From Corynebacterium afermentans subsp. afermentans (GTDB lineage Bacteria; Actinomycetota; Actinomycetes; Mycobacteriales; Mycobacteriaceae): a stretch of DNA of 64,000 nucleotides. The stretch is taken from NCBI RefSeq assembly GCF_030408355.1, contig NZ_CP046606.1, forward strand, positions 248,001 through 312,000. The letters run 5' to 3'. Below are positions 46,840 to 55,864 of this stretch, piece after piece (position 1 is the first letter of the stretch; every line of letters begins with the position of its first letter). A program made the position numbers and the translations under genes. The notes beneath the pieces are model-generated. The model did not search any database. It was not told the origin of the DNA and saw only the letters and a list, made by a program, of their open reading frames with translations.

Positions 46840-48165
46840 GTGAGTGTTCTGCTTGTGGGGATGTCGCACAGGTCCGCGCCTGTGGCCCTGCTGGAGCGGC
46901 TCAGCATGGACACGGCGGTTCAGAATGGGGCGGTGGGCGCGCTGGTGAAACAGCCGTCTCTGTCTGAGGCGATGATCATCTCCACGTGCAACCGCTTGGA
47001 GGTCTACACCGTCACCAACGCATTTCACGCCGGAGTGGAGGACGTGCTGCGCGTGCTTGCAGACGTCTCCGGGGTAGACACCGCCGAGCTGCGCCGCTAC
47101 CTGTACGTGCGCTACTCGGACGCGGCGGCGGAGCACATTTTCACCGTGGCATCCGGCCTGGATTCGATGGTGGTGGGCGAACAACAGATCATCGGCCAGG
47201 TGCGTTCCGCCTACGTCGACGCCGTGGAGCGGGGCACCGTGGGCCCGAATCTGCACTCGCTGGCCCAGGCGGCGCTGCACACCGGCAAGCGCGTCCACGC
47301 CGAAACGGGCATCGACGACTCGGGCGCGTCCATGGTCACCGTCGCGCTCGAGGAGGCGATGGAGCTCATGCGTATCGACGACCTCCGGGGCAAAACCGCA
47401 CTCGTCCTAGGCGCCGGCGCGATGAGTTCGCTCGCCGCCACGCACCTGGGCAAAAACGGCGTTGACAAGCTGGTGCTGGCGAACCGCACCCGCGACCGCG
47501 CGGAGCGCCTCGCCGAGCACTCCCGCGAGGCCGGCGTGCCCGCCGAAGTCGTGGACTTCGCCGACCGCGCTTCGGTGCTGGACCACGTGGACCTGGTGGT
47601 CTCCGCCACCGCCTCCGACGAGTTCACCATCTCCCCGGCCGACATCCCGGGCCCGCTGGTGCTCGCGGACCTGTCGCTGCCGCGCGACATCGACGACGCC
47701 GTCGCAGACATCGAAGGCGTGCACCTGGTCAACATCGAGTCACTCCACGAGAAGATGCGCGGTAGCGACACCGCGGACTCCCGCGCGCTGCGCCGCGCCG
47801 AAGCCATCGTGGCCGACGAGGTGGACACGTTCGGCTCGGAACAGCGCGTGCGCGAGGTGGCCCCGGCGGTGACGCGCCTGCGCCGCAACGCCGCGGAGAT
47901 TTCCGGCCAAGAGCTGCAGCGGCTGAGAACCCGTCTGCCGGAGATGTCCGAGGACGACTTTGATCAGGTCAGCCGCATGGTCAAGCGTGTCGTCGATAAG
48001 CTTTTGCACGCGCCGACAGTGAAGATCAAAGAGCTGGCGGCGACGGCGGAGACGGTGAGCGTGGAAGAGGCGGTCACTGAATTGTTCGGGCTGGAAAGCC
48101 CCTCCGTGGCGGTGGACGCGCAGAAGCTGCCGCTGCCCGAGGAACTGCACGGCAAGGAGAAGTAG
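46840..48165 (+). CDS. hemA: Glutamyl-tRNA reductase
   Basis: 441 residues. N-terminal catalytic domain with nucleophile Cys50 in ISTCNRLEVY; NADPH domain with VLGAGAMSSLAA; a C-terminal dimerisation helix region. It reduces glutamyl-tRNA to glutamate-1-semialdehyde, the first committed step of the C5 haem pathway. GTG at 46840 (VSVLLVGMSHRSAP) has TGGAGGG upstream; a longer frame starting at 46702 would run through the glutaredoxin-like gene. hemC follows with no gap. Confidence 0.95.
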   Translation: MSVLLVGMSHRSAPVALLERLSMDTAVQNGAVGALVKQPSLSEAMIISTCNRLEVYTVTNAFHAGVEDVLRVLADVSGVDTAELRRYLYVRYSDAAAEHIFTVASGLDSMVVGEQQIIGQVRSAYVDAVERGTVGPNLHSLAQAALHTGKRVHAETGIDDSGASMVTVALEEAMELMRIDDLRGKTALVLGAGAMSSLAATHLGKNGVDKLVLANRTRDRAERLAEHSREAGVPAEVVDFADRASVLDHVDLVVSATASDEFTISPADIPGPLVLADLSLPRDIDDAVADIEGVHLVNIESLHEKMRGSDTADSRALRRAEAIVADEVDTFGSEQRVREVAPAVTRLRRNAAEISGQELQRLRTRLPEMSEDDFDQVSRMVKRVVDKLLHAPTVKIKELAATAETVSVEEAVTELFGLESPSVAVDAQKLPLPEELHGKEK

Positions 48166-49047
48166 ATGTTCAAAATTGGCACACGCGGATCCCACCTGGC
48201 CACCACCCAGACCGGGCACGTCCGCGACGCGCTGGGCGAGCACGGCCACGCGGCCGAACTGCAGATCGTGACCACCCCGGGCGACTTGTCCCAAGCGCCT
48301 GTGGAACGCATCGGCGTCGGCGTGTTCACCTCCGCGCTGCGCGACGCACTCTTTCACGGCGAGGTGGACATCGCCGTCCACTCGTTCAAGGACCTGCCCA
48401 CCGCCGACGAGCCGCGCGCCCACATGATTATCCCCACCCGCGAGGACAGCCGCGAAGCGCTCATCGCCCGCGACGGACTGACCCTGGCTGAGCTGCCCGA
48501 AGGCGCGCGCGTGGGCACCTCCGCGCCGCGCCGCGTCTCCCAGCTCAAGGCGACGCGCCCTGACCTGGACATCCGCCCGCTGCGCGGCAACATCGAGCGC
48601 CGTATGTCGTATGTGGAAGACGGCGAGCTGGACGCGATCATCCTGGCCTACGCAGGCCTCGTGCGCGGCGGCTACGGCGACCGCGCCACCGAGGTCTTCG
48701 CACCCGAGGTGTTCATGCCGGCTCCCGCCCAGGGGGCGCTGGCCGTGGAGTGCCGCTCCGACGATGCTGTGGCGCGCGAGGCGATCGACAAGCTTATCGA
48801 CGCCGCCGCCACCGCCGAATCCACCGCCGAGCGCGCAGTACTGGCCCGTTTGGAAGCGGGCTGCACCGCGCCGGTCGCAGCGTCGGCCGTGTTCGACGGC
48901 GCGGGCGTGACCCTGCGCGCGGGCGTGTTCGCCCTGGACGGCTCCCGCCAGCTGGTGGAGGAAGCGCAGGGCACCGACCCGGCCGAGCTGGGCCGCAAAG
49001 TCGCCGAGGCGCTGCTGGAGCGCGGCGCCGCCGACCTGATCGAGTAG
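48166..49047 (+). CDS. hemC: Porphobilinogen deaminase
   Basis: 293 residues. Substrate-binding blocks [18 protein letters not shown] and the APRRVSQL stretch; dipyrromethane cofactor Cys233 in EAGCTAPV. It joins four porphobilinogens into hydroxymethylbilane. The ATG directly follows the hemA stop, so the two are co-translated. After it comes a 311-bp gap with an inverted repeat and a promoter-like region rather than immediate hemD. Confidence 0.95.
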   Translation: MFKIGTRGSHLATTQTGHVRDALGEHGHAAELQIVTTPGDLSQAPVERIGVGVFTSALRDALFHGEVDIAVHSFKDLPTADEPRAHMIIPTREDSREALIARDGLTLAELPEGARVGTSAPRRVSQLKATRPDLDIRPLRGNIERRMSYVEDGELDAIILAYAGLVRGGYGDRATEVFAPEVFMPAPAQGALAVECRSDDAVAREAIDKLIDAAATAESTAERAVLARLEAGCTAPVAASAVFDGAGVTLRAGVFALDGSRQLVEEAQGTDPAELGRKVAEALLERGAADLIE

Positions 49048-49087
49048 CGCTGGGCCGCGCTTTCATCGTTTCGTTTGTCTCTACCTG

Positions 49088-49138
49088 CGGATCTGCTAGT
49101 TCGTGCTTAATGGGTTTCCGGGGGAACTAGCAGATCCG
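49088..49138. repeat. Intergenic inverted repeat, family GATCTGCTAG, copy C
   Basis: CGGATCTGCTAGTTC at 49088-49102 pairs perfectly with GAACTAGCAGATCCG at 49124-49138 (15 bp), loop 21 nt. Arms match copy A (18921-18967) 30 kb away, with the same loop length but a different loop sequence. The word ACCTGCGG precedes it here and occurs in and near copies A and B. Confidence 0.88.
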
Positions 49139-49231
49139 GTGGAGTGGGTGTGCATCGGTGGCCGGGCCGGCGGGGAAGCGCCAAGAAGCGCTGGAATGTA
49201 GCGCTGGTTTTGTTCTTGGGCTGAAGCATTT

Positions 49232-49249
49232 TATGGTGGAGATACCATA
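49232..49249. promoter_or_regulatory. Dyad TATGGT-N6-ACCATA upstream of hemD
   Basis: A perfect 6-bp dyad with a 6-nt centre, 110 bp upstream of the hemD start, in an AT-richer stretch of the 311-bp hemC-hemD gap. It may be an operator or part of an internal promoter; no matching regulator is known to me. Confidence 0.35.
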
Positions 49250-49358
49250 CGTTCGATACCCTCCGCGCAATCGGGTCGGTGGGCCGCTTTCAGGCCGATC
49301 AACACCGCGAACCCAGCCGCGCGGGGGCGGTTTATTTGTGCCTAGAAGAGATTTCTCC

Positions 49359-51095
49359 ATGACAGAGCCCACTCACACCCCCCAGCCGGGGAAGGTGATC
49401 TTCGTTGGCGCTGGACCGGGCAACCCAGAGTTGCTCACGGTTCGCGCCCGCGAGGTAATGGAATCCAATTCTATCGCTCTCGTGGACCCTGAGGTGTCAG
49501 CGGGGGTCCGAAGCGTCGTCGGGTCGGCGCTGCCAGTGCCGAAAGCCAAGATGGACGCGGCGAACCAGCGATACGAGCAGATGTGCGCCGAGGCGAAGGC
49601 TGCCGGTGCGAGGCGTAAACCGCCCCGCCCCGAGGACCCGACTGCTGCAGAGCTGCAGGAGGTTGGGCTGGACGGCGGCGTGATCGTCGAGAAGCTGAAG
49701 CTCGCGCTGACAGAAGCCGCGGACATCGTGGAGCGCGGCGAGGCTGGCGACGGCGACGTGATCCGCCTGGTGTCCGGCAATCCGCTGACGCGCGACAACG
49801 TGATGGAGGAGATCTCCGCGGTCGCGGCCGAGGGCATGGAGTTCCAGGTCGTGCCGGGGATGTCGCTGCCGTCGACGGTGCCGTCGTTCGCCGGTATCGC
49901 GCTGGGCTCGACCTACACGGAAGCCGACCTAAACAACGGCGACGTGGACTGGGACCAGCTCGCCGCCGCCCCGCAGCCGCTGGTGCTGCAGGCGAACCAG
50001 GAGCACCTGGCGGATATGGTGGAGCAGCTCACGCAGCGGGGCTTCCAGGCGTCTACGCCCGTGACGGTGACCACGCGTGGCACCACCCGCCTGCAGCGCA
50101 CGTTCGACGCGACGCTGGGCACCGTGGGCAAGCTCGACGCCGAGCTGGAGGGGCCGCTGGTTGTCACCCTCGGCACCGCGGCGGACGACCGCTCGAAGTA
50201 CTCGTGGTGGGAAAACCGACCGCTATACGGCTGGCGCGTGCTCGTGCCGCGTGCGAAGTCCCAGGCGGGGCCGATGAACGCCCGTCTGTCGCAGCACGGC
50301 GCGATCCCGCAGTCCGTGCCCACGATCTCGCTGGAGCCGCCGCGTAACCCCGCGCAGATGGACCGCGCGATCAAGGGCATCGTGGAGGGCCGCTACCAGT
50401 GGATCCTGTTTACGTCGGTCAACGCCGTCGACGCGGTGTGGTCGAAGTTTGAGGAGCTGGGCCTGGACGCCCGCTCGTTCGCCGGCGTGCACCTGGGCGC
50501 GGTGGGGCAGAAGACCGCCGACGCGCTGATCGCCCGCGGCATGCAGCCGGAGCTTCTGCCGCACCGCACGAAGCAGAACGCGGCTGGCCTGGCGGAGGCG
50601 TTCCCGGAGTACGTCGAGGACATCGACCCGGTCTCGCGCGTGCTGCTGCCGCGCGCGGACCTCGGCTCCGACGTGCTGGTGGACGGCCTGCGGGAAAAAG
50701 GCTGGGAGGTCGACGACGTAGTCGCCTACCGCACCGTGCGCGCCGCCCCGCCGCCGCCGGAGACGCGCGACATGATCAAGACCGGCGGCTTCGACGCCGT
50801 GTGCTTCACATCCCCGTCGACGGTGAAGAACCTCGTGGGTATTGCGGGCAAGCCGCATTCGCGCACGATCATCGCCTGCATTGGCCCGGTCACCGAGGCA
50901 GAGGCGCGCGAGCAGGGCTTGCGTGTCGACGTCGTCCCGGAGGTCGCCGACATCCCCAACCTCGTCGACGCCCTGGCGGAGCACGTGGCTGGCCTGCGCG
51001 CGTCGGGGCAGCTGCCGCCGCCGCGCAAGAAGCGTCGGAAGGCAGCGAAGGCTGACAAGAGCACCGGCGGGGATACCGCGGCTGCGGCTGGCTAA
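49359..51095 (+). CDS. hemD: Bifunctional uroporphyrinogen-III methyltransferase / uroporphyrinogen-III synthase
   Basis: 578 residues. N-terminal SUMT-like domain (about 1-250) with VGAGPGNPELLTVRA and a VSGNP block; C-terminal HemD synthase domain (about 265-550) with RVLVPRAKSQA, TSVNAV and the CFTSPSTV block. The Lys/Arg-rich tail is PPPRKKRRKAAKA. The fused arrangement is usual in actinobacteria. It closes hydroxymethylbilane to uroporphyrinogen III and may methylate it towards sirohaem. ATG at 49359 has AGAAGAG upstream. SUMT activity should not be assumed, since the region around LVDPEVSAG is divergent. Confidence 0.88.
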   Translation: MTEPTHTPQPGKVIFVGAGPGNPELLTVRAREVMESNSIALVDPEVSAGVRSVVGSALPVPKAKMDAANQRYEQMCAEAKAAGARRKPPRPEDPTAAELQEVGLDGGVIVEKLKLALTEAADIVERGEAGDGDVIRLVSGNPLTRDNVMEEISAVAAEGMEFQVVPGMSLPSTVPSFAGIALGSTYTEADLNNGDVDWDQLAAAPQPLVLQANQEHLADMVEQLTQRGFQASTPVTVTTRGTTRLQRTFDATLGTVGKLDAELEGPLVVTLGTAADDRSKYSWWENRPLYGWRVLVPRAKSQAGPMNARLSQHGAIPQSVPTISLEPPRNPAQMDRAIKGIVEGRYQWILFTSVNAVDAVWSKFEELGLDARSFAGVHLGAVGQKTADALIARGMQPELLPHRTKQNAAGLAEAFPEYVEDIDPVSRVLLPRADLGSDVLVDGLREKGWEVDDVVAYRTVRAAPPPPETRDMIKTGGFDAVCFTSPSTVKNLVGIAGKPHSRTIIACIGPVTEAEAREQGLRVDVVPEVADIPNLVDALAEHVAGLRASGQLPPPRKKRRKAAKADKSTGGDTAAAAG

Positions 51096-51143
51096 CAACG
51101 CGCCAGCTGGGTCGTGTCGGGTGCGCGTTCTAAGATGTGGCGC

Positions 51144-52145
51144 ATGGCTGATTACGACTTGACTCGACGCCCCCGCCGCTTGCGGCAAACCCCCGCTATC
51201 CGTGAGTTTGTCACGGAGACGCGACTGCACCCGGCAGACTTCATCCTCCCGCTGTTCATCGCTGACGGCATCGACGCCCCGCGGGAGATTCCGTCCATGC
51301 CGGGCGTGTACCAGCACACCCCGGAATCGCTGGTTGAGATCTGCCGCGAGGCACTCGACGCCGGCGTGAAGTGCGTGGATCTGTTCGGCGTGCCGCGCGA
51401 TGAGGACAAGGACACCACCGGTTCCGTTGCGGTTGCTAACGACGGCGTGCTCAACCGCGCGATTGCGCTGCTGCGTAAGGAGTTCGGCGACGAACTGATC
51501 ATCATGGCGGACACCTGCCTGGACGAGTTCACCGACCACGGCCACTGCGGCGTGCTCACCACCGACGCACACGGCAGGGAGGTGGTGGACAACGACCCCA
51601 CCGTGCAGATCTACTGCGAGATGGCGGTGGCCCAGGCGCGCGCGGGCGCGCACATTGTCAGCCCGTCCGGCATGATGGACGGCCAGATTGAAAAGATTCG
51701 CGGGGCGCTTGATCGCGCAGGTTTTGCCGATGTCGCCATCATGGCCTACTCCGCGAAGTACGCCTCCAAGTTCTTCGGCCCGTTCCGCGACGCGGTCGGC
51801 TCCTCGCTGAAGGGCGATCGACGCACCTACCAGCAGGACCCGGCGAACGTGCGCGAGTCGCTTTTGGAAACGGAGCTGGACATCGCCGAAGGCGCGGACT
51901 TTGTCATGGTCAAGCCCGCGCTTCCGTACCTGGACGTGCTGGCCAAGATCGCGGAGATGTCCCCGGTTCCGGTGGCCGCCTACCAAGTCTCGGGCGAGTA
52001 CGCCATGCTCAACGCCGCTGGCCAGAACGGCTGGATCGACTATGAGGACACGATGATGGAAGCGTTGGTATCCATCAAGCGCGCCGGCGCAGACCAGATT
52101 TTCACCTACTACGCCATCGAGGCAGCAAAGAGGCTCAATGGTTAG
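51144..52145 (+). CDS. hemB: Delta-aminolevulinic acid dehydratase
   Basis: 333 residues. Schiff-base lysines Lys205 (YSAKYASKFFG) and Lys257 (MVKPALPYLD) are both present. It condenses two 5-aminolevulinates into porphobilinogen. ATG at 51144 is chosen because TAAGAT lies 7 nt upstream, giving a leaderless message; an ATG at 51135 is also in frame. The last 8 nt overlap the next gene. Enzymes from this group commonly use Mg rather than Zn, but this was not judged here. Confidence 0.94.
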   Translation: MADYDLTRRPRRLRQTPAIREFVTETRLHPADFILPLFIADGIDAPREIPSMPGVYQHTPESLVEICREALDAGVKCVDLFGVPRDEDKDTTGSVAVANDGVLNRAIALLRKEFGDELIIMADTCLDEFTDHGHCGVLTTDAHGREVVDNDPTVQIYCEMAVAQARAGAHIVSPSGMMDGQIEKIRGALDRAGFADVAIMAYSAKYASKFFGPFRDAVGSSLKGDRRTYQQDPANVRESLLETELDIAEGADFVMVKPALPYLDVLAKIAEMSPVPVAAYQVSGEYAMLNAAGQNGWIDYEDTMMEALVSIKRAGADQIFTYYAIEAAKRLNG

Positions 52146-52752
52146 CTTGCCGCCAATGAATCCGGGGTCGCCGAGCAGGGTGGAACCGGAGGCCGTCGAG
52201 AAGCAAAAAGGCTCCATGCCAGAAGCCGTGCGCTACATGCTCGCGGCCTGGACCGTGATGATCGGCGGGGAACTGCTGCACCAGATTCTTGCTGTTGCGG
52301 CGAGCGTGATCGACCCGTCCGCGCTGCGCGAGGTGGCCAAGGAACGCGCCACAAAAGGCGACGGCGAGGTCTCCGAGGCGCTGATGAATGCCAGCGTGTA
52401 CGGCTCCATCTTCATCATGGCGCTGTTGCAACTCGGCATAATCCTGCTGTTCGTCTTCGCGCTGCGGGCGGTGCAAAAACAGGCGAAGTGGGCGGAAAAC
52501 GCCCGTCGGCTGCTACAGATCTTCTCCGTGTTTTTCGCGCTGCGCATGCTCACGCTGTTCATGATGGTCCCGGCCTCCACCGCGGTGCCGACGGCACTGT
52601 TCGGCGTGGACGGGGTTATCCAGATCGTCCTTGGTGTTGCGGGCGTGATGGGCGTGATCTATTCAGTGGATAAGGACTCCGTGGCGTGGACCAAACCGCC
52701 CAAGGACAAAGACAGCACCACTGCGGAGCCGGCGGAGAAGAAGGAGCACTAA
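52138..52752 (+). CDS. Membrane protein of unknown function in the haem cluster
   Basis: 204 residues, four hydrophobic helices at about 33-53, 87-112, 123-142 and 150-172, and a charged tail. It overlaps hemB by 8 nt, so it is coupled to it. A similar unknown gene sits after hemB in C. glutamicum. No catalytic motif. Could be an accessory of the pseudo-ATPase encoded two genes on; this is a guess. Confidence 0.78.
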   Translation: MVSLPPMNPGSPSRVEPEAVEKQKGSMPEAVRYMLAAWTVMIGGELLHQILAVAASVIDPSALREVAKERATKGDGEVSEALMNASVYGSIFIMALLQLGIILLFVFALRAVQKQAKWAENARRLLQIFSVFFALRMLTLFMMVPASTAVPTALFGVDGVIQIVLGVAGVMGVIYSVDKDSVAWTKPPKDKDSTTAEPAEKKEH

Positions 52753-52755
52753 ACC

Positions 52756-53250
52756 GTGGCAGGGATGTTCCCGACGATGGTGTCGGACCCGAACGACAGG
52801 AACCGGCGCTTTACCGGCGAGGTCGGGCAGGCGTGGCCGAAGCCGCTGAAGATCGGCTACTACCTGTGCCTTCTTGCGGCGCTGCTGATGTTCGTCATCG
52901 CGTTTTTGACGATGGTGTCGGATTCGCCCAAGGACCTGGACGCGGACGTCGAGGGCATCTTCGCGCGCAACCTGCGGATCTACACCTGGGGCAGCATCAT
53001 CCTCGGCTCCCTCATCACATCGTGCTGCGCCTACTTGCCAAAAGGCTCGAAAGTCGCGCGCCGCTGGCTGGCCGGATTCATCGGCCTGGCGGTGTTTTTG
53101 CAGCTGTCCAGCTTCTTCGTCGGCGTGGCCGGCTGGGCCGCGTTCGTGGTAGTGGGCGTGCTGGTCTTCGCCCTATTTTTCGTGTTCCGCCCGGCCGCAA
53201 ACGCGTTTGTGGATAAGCGCAGCGGCGATGTTTGGGAAGGGGTGGAATGA
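52756..53250 (+). CDS. Membrane protein of unknown function in the haem cluster
   Basis: 164 residues with four hydrophobic helices (about 35-55, 74-92, 100-118 and 120-142) and a GTG start 3 nt after the previous stop. It ends with a basic FRPAANAFVDKR stretch. The stop TGA overlaps the next ATG (ATGA at 53247-53250), a translational coupling to the P-type ATPase homologue. Function unknown. Confidence 0.78.
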   Translation: MAGMFPTMVSDPNDRNRRFTGEVGQAWPKPLKIGYYLCLLAALLMFVIAFLTMVSDSPKDLDADVEGIFARNLRIYTWGSIILGSLITSCCAYLPKGSKVARRWLAGFIGLAVFLQLSSFFVGVAGWAAFVVVGVLVFALFFVFRPAANAFVDKRSGDVWEGVE

Positions 53251-55853
53251 GCAAGTACGAGGGCGAGGACCTGGAAAAGCTCAGCGCCACCGGGCGCGAA
53301 GGCGCCAAGCTGGAGGAGCTGAGCGGAGAAGAGCTCGACGACTACATTGAGGCCGCCCGCGACGCAGCCAGGGAAGCCGGGGTCGACCCGGCCACTGCCC
53401 GTCGCGACCTGGACGGCGAGCTCGTGCGCCCCAATGCGTCCTACGCCTTTGAACTGCGAGGGCTGGAGGACGGCCCGCAGCTGACAGAGATCGAAGACGC
53501 CCTCGAATCCCTCGACGGCGTTTCCGCCCGCCTGGTGTACCCCACCCGCATGGCGTGGGTGACGGCGCCGGCGACCATGCCGCTGCCGCAGCTGATCAAG
53601 ACCATTGAAGAGTTCGGCGTGACCCCCGTGGTCACGGACTCCACTCTGCAGCGCCGCGCCCACGGTCGCTACTGGACGGAACACCCCATGCCGCGGCGCG
53701 CCAAACACCACCGGAAAGAAGAAGCGGCGCACCTTTTGGCCCGCGCCCAGGGGTTCGTGCAGAACAAAACCCGCGCGGAGCGCCGCAGCGGCGACGTCCT
53801 GTTTACCGCCCGCGACCTGGTCACCCCGGGCAGGCTGTGGCTGGCGGTAGTGCTGACCATCCCGGTGCTGCTGCTGACCTACGTGCCTGCCCTCGGGTTC
53901 CCCGGCTGGCAGTGGGTGGCGTTCGCGCTGACCACCCCGGTGGCGCTGTGGTGCGCCTCCCCGTTCCACCGCGCGATGGCCGGTGGCGTGCGCCGCGGGC
54001 TCTCGGCGCTGGACGGTGCGAGTTCCATCGCCATTTTGGCGTCCTACTTGTGGTCCTTTGCCATGCTGTTGTTCACCGACGCCGGGCGCATCGGTTACCA
54101 ATCCAGCGGCACCTGGGTGCCGTTGGAGATCGGCCGCGGCCCGGAGCTCTACCTGGAAGTCTCCTGCACCGTGACGACGTTGCTGCTGCTCGGCCGCTTC
54201 TTTTCTATGCGGGTGCGTACCAACCTGCTGGACGAGCTGGAGGCGCGCCGCCCCGGCGCCGAGTCGACCTACGAGGTCACTCACCGCAAGAAGGGCGGCG
54301 GCTGCGAGCAGCTCCCAGCGACCGAGATCATGCGTGGCGACGACGTCCGCGTCCGCGCAGGCCAGGTCATCCCCGTCGACGGGGAAGTGGTCGGCGGATC
54401 CGGCACGATCGGCTGGGAGCTGGTGAACACCCATGACAGCCCTCAGTTGAAGGTGGGCAAGCGCGTCGTGGCGGGCTCTGTGCTGCGCGAGGGCGACATC
54501 AAGGTCCGCACGATCCGCGTCGGCCACACCACGCTACTGACGGCAGTGCACCGATGGCTGGAGGATGCCTCGCGCCACCAGAACGCCGCCACGATGGTCT
54601 CCACCCGCTCCGCCAGCATGCTCATCCCGGCCGCGTACGCGATTGCGGTGCTGGACTTCGGTCTGTGGTTGTTGTTTACCGGAAACGTCAACACGGCGGC
54701 GTCGACAGCATTGGCGATTTTGGTGGTGGTTGCCCCGTTTAGCCTTGCCATCTCGCCGGCGCTGGCGATCCGCCAGGGCATCGAGGCCGCCGTGCGCAAC
54801 GGCGTGCTCATGAGAGACGGCAACGCTTTGAGAGTCCTGTCCAAAGTGGACACCGCCGTGTTCAACCGCGTGGGCACCCTGGTGCTGCCGGAAATGCACG
54901 TGGAAACGGTCACCGCCGCAGACGGGGAAAGCAGCGAACTGGTAGTCCGCATCGCCGGTGTGCTTTCTGCGGATTCGGACCACCCGGCCTCGCGCGCCAT
55001 TGTGAAGGCAGCCCGCGAGGTGCGCGACGCCCGCTCCGGAGACCCGCGCCTGCCGGATTGGATTGAAGTCGGCGACGACACAGTCACCCCCGACGGCGAA
55101 TTCGGCGGCCGCCTCACCGCCACCTGGGGCTCCGGGGAGAACGCCCGCACCCATACTTTCGACGCCTCCCTGTGGCGGCCCACCAACCTGTCCCAGCTCA
55201 ATGGCAAGTTGTTGGTGGCCGCCACTAATGGCGGCACCCCGGTGGTGGTGCGCTGGGACGGCAAAGACCGCGGCGTGATCACACTTTTCGACCCCGCCAA
55301 GGAAGACGCTATCCAGGCGGTGGACACCCTGGAATCCATGGGTGTGGAAACGGTGATGCTCTCGCGCGACACCTATCCGGTAGCGCGCCGCTTCGCCGAC
55401 TTTTTGGGCATCTCCCAGGTGCTCGCGGGCATCCGCTCCCACCAAAAACCCGCCTCGGTGCGCGCCCTGCACACCCAGGGCGGCATTGTGGCGATGGTGG
55501 GCGATTCCAGCGTGCTGCCGGTGCTGCGCGTGGCGGACTCCGGCATCCTGTACGCCGGCGAGGACCTCTACGGCACCAAGGCGCCGAGTTGGAACAACGT
55601 CAGCGACGTGGTGCTCGTGCGCAACAACGTCATGGCCGTGCCCCAAGCTATCGAGCACGCCCGCCGCGTCAACCGGATCGCCGACAGGAACCTGTGGTTC
55701 GCCGGCGTCTACAACGCGACCGCCATCGTTCTCGCTGCCGCAGGCGTGCTGCCCCCGGTGGGCGCAACCCTGCTCATGCTGGGAAGTTCCCTGCTCGTGG
55801 AGTACAGCTCGCGCCGCGCCAGCCGGTTCCGGGTTCAGGGTCTGCGCCGGTAG
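53247..55853 (+). CDS. Catalytically degenerate P1B-type ATPase homologue
   Basis: 868 residues: N-terminal charged region, an HMA-like fold (about 65-145) without CxxC, then P-type ATPase membrane helices and cytoplasmic domains. The order of domains is kept but the signatures are not. The DKTGT site reads FNRVGTL with Asn540 in place of the phosphorylated Asp. TGES is THDS (395-398). CPC is APF (496-498). GDGxND is GDSSVL (752-757). MLTGD is MLSRD. The HP motif (His579-Pro580) is kept. Transport by phosphoenzyme is therefore impossible by known chemistry. It is coupled by 4 nt to the previous gene and lies between hemB and hemE. Confidence 0.9.
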   Translation: MSKYEGEDLEKLSATGREGAKLEELSGEELDDYIEAARDAAREAGVDPATARRDLDGELVRPNASYAFELRGLEDGPQLTEIEDALESLDGVSARLVYPTRMAWVTAPATMPLPQLIKTIEEFGVTPVVTDSTLQRRAHGRYWTEHPMPRRAKHHRKEEAAHLLARAQGFVQNKTRAERRSGDVLFTARDLVTPGRLWLAVVLTIPVLLLTYVPALGFPGWQWVAFALTTPVALWCASPFHRAMAGGVRRGLSALDGASSIAILASYLWSFAMLLFTDAGRIGYQSSGTWVPLEIGRGPELYLEVSCTVTTLLLLGRFFSMRVRTNLLDELEARRPGAESTYEVTHRKKGGGCEQLPATEIMRGDDVRVRAGQVIPVDGEVVGGSGTIGWELVNTHDSPQLKVGKRVVAGSVLREGDIKVRTIRVGHTTLLTAVHRWLEDASRHQNAATMVSTRSASMLIPAAYAIAVLDFGLWLLFTGNVNTAASTALAILVVVAPFSLAISPALAIRQGIEAAVRNGVLMRDGNALRVLSKVDTAVFNRVGTLVLPEMHVETVTAADGESSELVVRIAGVLSADSDHPASRAIVKAAREVRDARSGDPRLPDWIEVGDDTVTPDGEFGGRLTATWGSGENARTHTFDASLWRPTNLSQLNGKLLVAATNGGTPVVVRWDGKDRGVITLFDPAKEDAIQAVDTLESMGVETVMLSRDTYPVARRFADFLGISQVLAGIRSHQKPASVRALHTQGGIVAMVGDSSVLPVLRVADSGILYAGEDLYGTKAPSWNNVSDVVLVRNNVMAVPQAIEHARRVNRIADRNLWFAGVYNATAIVLAAAGVLPPVGATLLMLGSSLLVEYSSRRASRFRVQGLRR

Positions 55854-55864
55854 GCTTGGGTGCC

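Noticed and set aside
50223..52217. A 664-codon minus-strand open frame opposite hemD and hemB
   Set aside because: Spurious antisense frame caused by codon bias: no start signal, no domain, and two well-supported genes on the other strand.
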